Shown: positions 53,012-59,406 of the stretch, piece by piece
Numbering within the stretch: the stretch's first letter is position 1
Layout of the letters: each line of letters starts with the position of its first letter
From: Owenweeksia sp.
GTDB lineage: Bacteria; Bacteroidota; Bacteroidia; Flavobacteriales; Schleiferiaceae
NCBI GenBank assembly: GCA_028277105.1
Contig: JANQHO010000174.1
Location: forward strand, 1 to 61,414
Length of the DNA: 61,414 nucleotides
Reading direction: 5' to 3'
The notes under the pieces: generated by a model
Database searches by the model: none
What the model saw: the letters and a program-made list of their open reading frames with translations, nothing else
What the model was told of the DNA's origin: nothing
Made by a program: the position numbers and the translations under genes

Positions 53012-54343
53012 ATGAACAGTCTCAATATACCCGATACCAATCTGGAAAGAGTAGTTGTAGTCGGTTGTGGTTTTGCCGGGCTTAATCTGGTTAAAAAACT
53101 CAACAATAAGCCTTTTCAGTTGGTAATGATCGACAAACACAATTATCACACCTTTCAGCCCTTGCTTTACCAGGTGGCTACTGCCGGCCTGGAGCCGGAT
53201 TCCATTGCCTACCCCATCCGCAATATTTTTAAGAAGCAAAAAAACTTCTTCTTCAGGCTGGCGGTAGCAGATGGTATCATTCCTGAGAAGAACATATTGA
53301 AGACCAATATAGGGGAATTGGATTACGATCACCTGGTAATTGCCACCGGTAGCAGTACCAATTACTTTGGCAATAAAAATATCGAGCGCGACAGCGTTCC
53401 TATGAAAAGCGTTCCCGAAGCACTAAACCTCAGAAGTATTATTCTACAAAATTTTGAAGCGGCTTCCCTTACCGACAATCTCAAGGAAAGGGAAAAGCTT
53501 ATGAATTTTGTAATAGTAGGCGGTGGACCAACCGGAGTAGAACTGGCTGGGGCACTTGCCGAATTGAAACTCCACGTTTTGCCCAATGACTACCCCGATC
53601 TGGACTTCAGGAGAATGTCTATCCATCTGCTGGAAGGACAGGATAGGGTACTTCCTCCCATGAGCAGCAAAGCCTCTGATTACGCCCTTAATTACCTTGA
53701 ATCATTAGGAGTTCAGGTATGGTTAGACACTATGGTAAAAGACTACGATGGCTCGGTGGTTACTACCAATAAAAAGAATTTACCGGCTTCTACCCTTATT
53801 TGGGCAGCAGGCGTAAAGGGGACCATTGTTAAAGGTACCCGCGAAGAATCGGTAGAAAAAAGTCGCTACCTGGTTAATGAATACAATCAGCTTAAAGGTT
53901 ACGATAATATCTATGCTATAGGTGATGTAGCAGCTATGTTAACTGATGAACACCCGCGGGGACATCCTATGCTGGCCCAGGTAGCGATCCAGCAGGGAGA
54001 GAACCTGGCAAAAAACCTGGTGAGATGGCAAAAAAAGCAAGAGGCAATCGCATTTAAATACAAAGACCCCGGTACTATGGCTACGGTAGGCCGCAATAAG
54101 GCTGTAGCCGATCTGGGTAAAATAAAAGTAGGTGGTGTTTTAGGCTGGTTTCTATGGATGGTAGTTCACCTGATCAGTTTAGTAGGCTTTCGAAATAAAG
54201 TGGTGGTTTTGATCAATTGGTTTTTCAATTATTTTAGTTACGACAGGAAAATACGATTAATCATCCGTCCGGTAAACCGGGGAATAGTAAATGAGCCTGT
54301 TTCTTCTGGCGAAGCAAGCCCGGAAATATCGGGAAAACAATAA
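53012..54343 (+). CDS. ndh: Type II NADH:quinone dehydrogenase (NDH-2)
   Basis: A 443-residue flavoprotein. FAD motif VVVVGCGFAGLNLVKKL (10-26), the family segment NYHTFQPLLYQVATAGLEP, NADH motif VGGGPTGVELAGALAE, quinone/FAD segment YAIGDVAAM, and a C-terminal amphipathic and hydrophobic stretch (GWFLWMVVHLISLVGF). It passes electrons from NADH to menaquinone at the inner membrane without pumping protons. Intact and of normal length. ATG 53012 is clear. Own promoter not found. Confidence 0.93.
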   Translation: MNSLNIPDTNLERVVVVGCGFAGLNLVKKLNNKPFQLVMIDKHNYHTFQPLLYQVATAGLEPDSIAYPIRNIFKKQKNFFFRLAVADGIIPEKNILKTNIGELDYDHLVIATGSSTNYFGNKNIERDSVPMKSVPEALNLRSIILQNFEAASLTDNLKEREKLMNFVIVGGGPTGVELAGALAELKLHVLPNDYPDLDFRRMSIHLLEGQDRVLPPMSSKASDYALNYLESLGVQVWLDTMVKDYDGSVVTTNKKNLPASTLIWAAGVKGTIVKGTREESVEKSRYLVNEYNQLKGYDNIYAIGDVAAMLTDEHPRGHPMLAQVAIQQGENLAKNLVRWQKKQEAIAFKYKDPGTMATVGRNKAVADLGKIKVGGVLGWFLWMVVHLISLVGFRNKVVVLINWFFNYFSYDRKIRLIIRPVNRGIVNEPVSSGEASPEISGKQ

Positions 54344-54396
54344 AAAGTGTAATTTGCCCGACAGGGGAACTACTTACAAATTAATTGATTTGTTAC

Positions 54397-54909
54397 ATGG
54401 ATAATCTAAAAGAGGCTAGTTGTAAGACTTTACTGCAACTTGTAGACTTACTAAAAGATTTAGATGAAAACCAATACCGTTTAGCACTTACTGTATTCAG
54501 AGGAGCAAGTATAGGAAAACATATACGTCATATTATTGAGTTTTATCAATGTTTGTTTGATGCAAGGGAAAATATTGTCAACTACGACCTGCGTCTGCGC
54601 GATACAAATATTGAAGTTGATAAAGATGTAGCTATTGATAGGATTAGCGAAATAATAACCCTTCTCAGCGAGGTTACAGCTGATAACGCCTTAGAATTAC
54701 ACACCAACTATACCATTGACGGTAGGCACAACAGTATTTTTAAATCTTCTTTTTTACGCGAGCTGGCTTACAACCTGGAACACACGATTCACCATATGGC
54801 CATTTTGCGTATCGGTATAGAGTCCTTCTTACCTGAATATGAGTTTCCCGAAAACTTTGGTATTGCCGTCAGCACCTTGCGTGATCAAAAACAAACACAA
54901 GGAGTTTAA
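54397..54909 (+). CDS. Second DinB-fold protein
   Basis: A 170-residue DinB-fold protein. Metal His residues appear in GKHIRHIIEFYQCL (near N-terminus) and NLEHTIHHMAILRIG. It is not closely like the DinB at 51087. TTG 54385 would add four residues; ATG 54397 is chosen. It is followed 6 bp later by the NRDE gene and is likely cotranscribed with it and the ATP-grasp gene. Confidence 0.82.
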   Translation: MDNLKEASCKTLLQLVDLLKDLDENQYRLALTVFRGASIGKHIRHIIEFYQCLFDARENIVNYDLRLRDTNIEVDKDVAIDRISEIITLLSEVTADNALELHTNYTIDGRHNSIFKSSFLRELAYNLEHTIHHMAILRIGIESFLPEYEFPENFGIAVSTLRDQKQTQGV

Positions 54910-54915
54910 AGGATA

Positions 54916-55629
54916 ATGTGTACTCTTACTTACTTACCGCTTCGTAACGGTTATATTTTTACCCATAACCGCGATGAAAGGAAAGACCGGCCTTCTTCAC
55001 AAGACTTCAGGAAGAAAGAGCTGGAAGATCAGACTATTTATTACCCCGAAGATCTGGAAGCCCACGGGACCTGGTTTGCCTTTTCAAACAGAGGTACTGC
55101 TGCCTGTATACTAAATGGCGGCAGTAAGCCACACCAAAGAAAAGCCCGTTACCGCAAAAGCAGGGGGCTGGTTGTAATAGAAAGTTTTGATTTTCCCACC
55201 CCAGATACTTTTTATCAGCAATATAATTTTGAAGGCATTGAACCCTTTACTCTATTGATCTATTCCGGTTCCCAACTGGTGCAGATTATTCATAACGAGG
55301 ACGATACTCATTTAAAGATGCTGGATACCGCTTCACAGTACATTTGGTCGTCCACTACCCTGTATACCAAAGAGGTAAGAGATAAACGCAAAAAATGGTT
55401 CATCAACTGGTTGTCGCGCAAACCCCTGATAAACCCGGAAAACACCCGTAACTTCCATACCAGTACAGGTGATGGTGATACGGAGAATGATCTGATCATG
55501 AGCCGTTGGGGGATACTGAAAACGGTGAGCCTTACCCAGGTAGCCGTAAAGGAAAATCAAGCTGCTCTTTATTATAATGACATGGTAAATCATAGCTTAG
55601 CTGAGGAAAGCCTACGGTTAGAAGAATGA
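54916..55629 (+). CDS. NRDE (TANGO2-like) family protein
   Basis: A 237-residue protein beginning MCTLTYLPLRNGYIFTHNRDERKDRP. It carries the NRDE motif with an N-terminal Cys2 that may be exposed after Met removal, as in Ntn-hydrolases; this is an inference from the family. Homologues (TANGO2 in animals) are linked to haem or lipid handling, not settled. It overlaps the ATP-grasp gene by ATGA. Confidence 0.85.
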   Translation: MCTLTYLPLRNGYIFTHNRDERKDRPSSQDFRKKELEDQTIYYPEDLEAHGTWFAFSNRGTAACILNGGSKPHQRKARYRKSRGLVVIESFDFPTPDTFYQQYNFEGIEPFTLLIYSGSQLVQIIHNEDDTHLKMLDTASQYIWSSTTLYTKEVRDKRKKWFINWLSRKPLINPENTRNFHTSTGDGDTENDLIMSRWGILKTVSLTQVAVKENQAALYYNDMVNHSLAEESLRLEE

Positions 55630-56666
55630 CTTTAAAAGACAGATGGCGCAGAAGATTAATAATCATCAGCCACTGGGAGTTCTGGCCGTGGAAAGTGATC
55701 TATTTTCCTGTGTTTCTTTATTACCTTCTGTTGTGTATCAGAGCCCGTACCTACGTATTTTTCACTGTACCCAACAAACTCTACATGAAACATGGTGGTA
55801 TACTGGAAGAGTCTAAGTTAGAGATGTATCGCAAAACCCCCGAAGGTTTAATGCCAGTAACCCTTCCTTTTCAATCGGGTATACACAATGATCTGGCTGC
55901 CTGGCTGGAAAAAAACAACTTGCAATTCCCATTAATTGTTAAACCTGACCGCGGCATGCGTGGCATGGGAATACAGATAATCAATTCGATAGAGGAATTG
56001 GAAACTATTGTTTTAAAGCCCGGATTCAATTACATTATCCAGGAGTTTTTAGATTATCCTAAGGAAGCGGGAATTTTCTGCATTAAGAATCCTAAGACCG
56101 GCCGGTGGAAGGTCACTTCTATAATGGAAAGAGAATTTCTCACAGTTAGCGGTAATGGCATATCTACTTTGGAAGAGCTCATCCGGAAGGATTTTCGTGC
56201 TTTCCTGCAATTATCCCGCTGGCAAAAAGAAAATAAATTTAACCTTGACGAAGTACTTCCCAAAAAGAAGGTCAAAGTGATGGAGAAATTGGGAAACCAT
56301 CGTTTGGGAACCTGTTTCGTTGATAAAATGAGTTGTAATACTCCTGATCTGCAAAAAGCCATGGCTGCTCTTTGTGAACAGCTGGAAGGCTTTGAATACG
56401 GCAGGCTTGATATTCGTTTTGAAAGCTGGGAAAAGCTGGAAAAACTGAGAGCGTTTAAGATCATCGAAGTTAACGGTACCAACTCCGAACCTGCTCATAT
56501 TTACGACCCTAAACACAGCATTTTTTACGCCTGGAAGGTGCTTTTTTATCATTGGAACTGGGTTTTCAGGATCAGTATCTATCGAATGAAAGAAGGCGTA
56601 TCTCCCTTACCCTACTCCAAGTACAAAATTCTCTATAAAGATTACCTCCGTTTGATGAAGTACTAA
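55626..56666 (+). CDS. ATP-grasp domain protein with N-terminal membrane segment
   Basis: A 346-residue ATP-grasp protein. A hydrophobic segment near residues 18-40 (FWPWKVIYFPVFLYYLLLC) likely anchors it; then PNKLYMKHGGILEESK, the ATP-binding VKPDRGMRGMGIQII and IIQEFLD, and the metal-binding FKIIEVNGTNSEPAH. This is the D-Ala-D-Ala-ligase-like clan, making a peptide-type or ester bond at ATP cost; substrate unknown. Coupled to NRDE by ATGA. Confidence 0.8.
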   Translation: MTLKDRWRRRLIIISHWEFWPWKVIYFPVFLYYLLLCIRARTYVFFTVPNKLYMKHGGILEESKLEMYRKTPEGLMPVTLPFQSGIHNDLAAWLEKNNLQFPLIVKPDRGMRGMGIQIINSIEELETIVLKPGFNYIIQEFLDYPKEAGIFCIKNPKTGRWKVTSIMEREFLTVSGNGISTLEELIRKDFRAFLQLSRWQKENKFNLDEVLPKKKVKVMEKLGNHRLGTCFVDKMSCNTPDLQKAMAALCEQLEGFEYGRLDIRFESWEKLEKLRAFKIIEVNGTNSEPAHIYDPKHSIFYAWKVLFYHWNWVFRISIYRMKEGVSPLPYSKYKILYKDYLRLMKY

Positions 56667-56705
56667 TTTTTTATTCTGATAATCAGCCACTTGAAAAATA
56701 TTATG

Positions 56706-56747
56706 GTACTATGTATTGCATAGTACTATCTTTTTAATATATCTTTG
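56706..56747 (+). promoter_or_regulatory. PadR-type operator and -7 box for DUF4252-PadR-PspC operon
   Basis: A perfect 8-bp inverted repeat (GTACTATG 56706-56713, CATAGTAC 56719-56726, spacer TATTG) covers the -33 region of the promoter with -7 box TATCTTTG (56740-56747). Operators with TACTAT...ATAGTA arms are known for PadR proteins. The first gene starts at 56768. Confidence 0.75.
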
Positions 56748-56767
56748 CATAGACTAAATACATAAAA

Positions 56768-57229
56768 ATGAAAAAACGCGCTCTTTTATTAACCTTTTCC
56801 TTGCTGGGCAGTATTGTCATGGCGCAGGATAAAAGCAAGCTCTACGATCTTATTGACAACTACTCCCAAAGGGAAGGCGCTTTTGCCCTCTCTCTGAATA
56901 GGAATATGCTGGATGCTGTTGACCTTGACTTTGATCTCGAAGAACACATGAAAAATGTCAGCGGAGATATCCATGAGATCAAACTCCTGGTTTTTTCGAG
57001 AACTGATGAAGCCCACAAACTGGTTAAAAAACTGGATGCAGGCATAGCCAAAGCTGGTTTTGAACGTCAGGATTTTGAACTGGAAGAGTCTGATCTCCGG
57101 TTCTTCAGGATTTATGGCAACAACAAGGGAAAAACCTTTGAAAATGTACAGATCCTGGCTCACACAGAAGACAACAATGTAATAATGCTAGCCATTAACG
57201 GTAAGCTCAAAGTGAAAAACATCCGGTAA
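56768..57229 (+). CDS. DUF4252 family exported protein
   Basis: A 153-residue exported protein (signal peptide ends VMAQ, about 19). DUF4252 features include LYDLIDNYSQREGAFALSLN, HEIKLLVFSRTDE and VQILAHTEDNNVIMLAINGKLK. No catalytic site can be seen. Members often lie beside regulators or anti-sigma factors. One-base overlap with the PadR gene shows translational coupling; the operator above implies PadR control. Confidence 0.85.
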   Translation: MKKRALLLTFSLLGSIVMAQDKSKLYDLIDNYSQREGAFALSLNRNMLDAVDLDFDLEEHMKNVSGDIHEIKLLVFSRTDEAHKLVKKLDAGIAKAGFERQDFELEESDLRFFRIYGNNKGKTFENVQILAHTEDNNVIMLAINGKLKVKNIR

Positions 57230-57561
57230 TGAATATAGAAAACACCAAAGCTCAAATGCGCAAAGGTGTACTGGAGTTTTGTATACTCTCTCTGCTACAG
57301 CACAAAGATGCTTACACTTCAGACATTATTGCCGAGCTGAAACAAGCAAAAATAATAGTGGTGGAAGGAACTCTGTACCCTTTGCTTACCCGACTAAAAA
57401 ATGCAGGTCTTCTATCCTACCGCTGGGAGGAGTCTACCTCCGGGCCTCCCCGCAAATACTACTCTCTTACCGAAAATGGTAAAAGTGTTTTGACAGAATT
57501 GCAAAACACCTGGAATGATCTTGTACAGGCAGTTAACAAAACCACTCAAAATCCTAAATAG
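57229..57561 (+). CDS. PadR-family transcriptional regulator
   Basis: A 110-residue winged-helix regulator. Starts MNIENTKAQMRKGVLEFCILSLL; the wing and recognition segment read VVEGTLYPLLTRLKNAGLLSYRW and SGPPRKYYSLTENGKSVL, the PadR signature. The protein is the short form with a brief C-terminal helix. It probably represses its own operon through the inverted repeat at 56706-56726. Envelope stress or a small molecule may be the signal, by analogy with PadR-PspC pairs. Confidence 0.9.
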   Translation: MNIENTKAQMRKGVLEFCILSLLQHKDAYTSDIIAELKQAKIIVVEGTLYPLLTRLKNAGLLSYRWEESTSGPPRKYYSLTENGKSVLTELQNTWNDLVQAVNKTTQNPK

Positions 57562-57564
57562 AAA

Positions 57565-59241
57565 ATGAAAAAAACTTTTAATATCAATCTGGCCGGACTC
57601 ATTTTTCACATTGACGAAGACGCCTTTGAAAAACTGGACCGGTATCTTTCTACCTTGAAGCAACAATTCTCGGGAACCGAAGGCAACAAGGAAATTATTA
57701 CCGACATAGAAGCCCGCATTGCCGAACTCTTTAAAGATAAGATCACTGACTCTAAAGAAGTGATCACCACCAATGACGTAGAGGAGGTGATAGAAGTAAT
57801 GGGTAAACCCGAAGATTATATAGAAGGGGAAAATGTTGGCAATTCCTACAGCGATGACGATAGCAGCTATGAGAGCTACCGCTCTAACCGCAGGATATTT
57901 CGCGATGGTGATGAGCGGATAATTGGCGGGGTTGCAGCCGGTTTTGCAGCCTACTTCAATACCGATCCTTTATGGATGAGGATTTTATTTGTGTTACTGT
58001 TTTTCCTGAGTGGATTTGGAATACTGGTATACCTTGTTCTGTGGGCTGTAATACCCAGAGCCCGTACTACCGCAGAAAAGCTTCAAATGAGGGGAGAATC
58101 TGTTAATATCTCCAATATTGAGAAGTCCATCAAAGAAGAAATGGAAGGTTTTAAAAAAAAAGTAAGCCGGCCACGTCACAGGAGTAGAAGCCACACCCGC
58201 TCAGAAAACAAAATAGGCAGTTTTTTTGAAGAAATACTGGACTTTATACTGGAACTGGTGCGTTTTGTTTTCCGGTTTGTTGTAAAACTCCTGGGGTTTA
58301 TTTTCATCTTTCTCGGCTTCATGCTCCTGCTGGCCATGATAACCGCTTTATTTACCGGAGGGGCTATAATGCTGAATGGAAATGAAGTAAACGATATATG
58401 GGGCTTCCTGCATATCCTTTCTATTGATGATCTACATCAAAACCTCCTGATTGCGGGTGTAGTACTGCTAATCCTGGCTCCTCTTTTACTCCTTATTTAT
58501 TGGGGAGTCCGGATCATCTTCAAACTACCACCTTTAAATCAAACGGTTAGAGGATCGCTGGCTTTAGCAGGAGCAATCGGATTCATTTGCCTGTTTATCA
58601 GTGCTATAAGCCTCAGTATGCAGTTTAAAAGCTATGCTCAGTTCAGCATAACCCAATATATAGAACCTTCTGCAGAAGTTTTAGAACTGAAATTAAAGAA
58701 TGATGAAATATCCGGACAATTCAAAGATCTTTCCTATATCAGTATCGACAGCCTGGATGCTTTTCACGAAGTAGAAATGGATATCCGCAAGTCTAATGAC
58801 AGCGCTTCCTTTCTCGAAATCATTTACAAGTCCAAGGGACAAAACCGCAGAGATGCTATTACTAATGCCCGCATGGTCAATTATGAGGTGGAGTTAAAAC
58901 CCGGAGAAATCATATTACCCTCGTATTATACCCTGGCAGAAGACGGAAAATTCAGAAGCCAAAGAGTAAAAGTTGTACTTTACTTAATTGAGGGGGAGAG
59001 CATCTTCCTGTCGCCTGACATGCTGGATATCATCTACGATATCCAAAATGTAGACAATATGTGGGATCATGAAATGACCGGGCATAGTTGGATTATGACC
59101 GATAAAGGATTGAAATGCAGCGATTGTCCCAGAAAAAAAGAAGAAAAGGAAGAGGAAGCGATTGACAGCTTGCTGAATAAAGCAAACTTACCTGTTGCTT
59201 TTATCAGTCCTGTGGCAAGCCTGCAAAGGCTGGCTATTTAA
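57565..59241 (+). CDS. PspC-domain membrane protein
   Basis: A 558-residue membrane protein. The N-terminus (about 1-90) is soluble and acidic (MKKTFNINLAGLIFHIDEDAFE); a PspC domain spans about 110-170 (DERIIGGVAAGFAAYFN ... YLVLWAVIPRA); then basic and coiled parts, several membrane segments (about 235-260, 290-320, 330-350) and a periplasmic domain with a CSDCPRKKEE end. PspC senses membrane stress in other bacteria. It follows PadR by 3 bp and is the last gene before a terminator. Confidence 0.88.
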   Translation: MKKTFNINLAGLIFHIDEDAFEKLDRYLSTLKQQFSGTEGNKEIITDIEARIAELFKDKITDSKEVITTNDVEEVIEVMGKPEDYIEGENVGNSYSDDDSSYESYRSNRRIFRDGDERIIGGVAAGFAAYFNTDPLWMRILFVLLFFLSGFGILVYLVLWAVIPRARTTAEKLQMRGESVNISNIEKSIKEEMEGFKKKVSRPRHRSRSHTRSENKIGSFFEEILDFILELVRFVFRFVVKLLGFIFIFLGFMLLLAMITALFTGGAIMLNGNEVNDIWGFLHILSIDDLHQNLLIAGVVLLILAPLLLLIYWGVRIIFKLPPLNQTVRGSLALAGAIGFICLFISAISLSMQFKSYAQFSITQYIEPSAEVLELKLKNDEISGQFKDLSYISIDSLDAFHEVEMDIRKSNDSASFLEIIYKSKGQNRRDAITNARMVNYEVELKPGEIILPSYYTLAEDGKFRSQRVKVVLYLIEGESIFLSPDMLDIIYDIQNVDNMWDHEMTGHSWIMTDKGLKCSDCPRKKEEKEEEAIDSLLNKANLPVAFISPVASLQRLAI

Positions 59242-59352
59242 CTGGAGTTAGGTATGATAGATGTCAGACTGAGTATAAATTCTGTAAGAACTGTATATCG
59301 AAGTCTGTTTGTTAGCTGATTTATCTTGAATTCATACTATCCTCAGAGTATT

Positions 59353-59384
59353 AAGCCTGGCTGATGTAACAGCCAGGCTTTTCT
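59353..59384 (+). terminator. Intrinsic terminator after PspC operon
   Basis: AAGCCTGGCTG (59353-59363) and CAGCCAGGCTT (59370-59380) form a perfect 11-bp stem with loop ATGTAA, followed by TTCT. It ends right before the -7 box of the next gene. Confidence 0.8.
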
Positions 59385-59391
59385 ATATTTG
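59384..59391 (+). promoter_or_regulatory. -7 box (TATATTTG) for M1-like gene
   Basis: TATATTTG matches TAnnTTTG and ends 16 bp before TTG 59407, which supports that start codon over the TTG at 59389 that falls inside the box. Confidence 0.55.
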
Positions 59392-59406
59392 CCCAAAATA
59401 CCCGCT

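Noticed and set aside
59335-59352. ATACT...AGTAT half-sites as a second PadR operator
   Set aside because: Only 5-bp arms, and it lies before a terminator far from the next promoter, so chance is likely.
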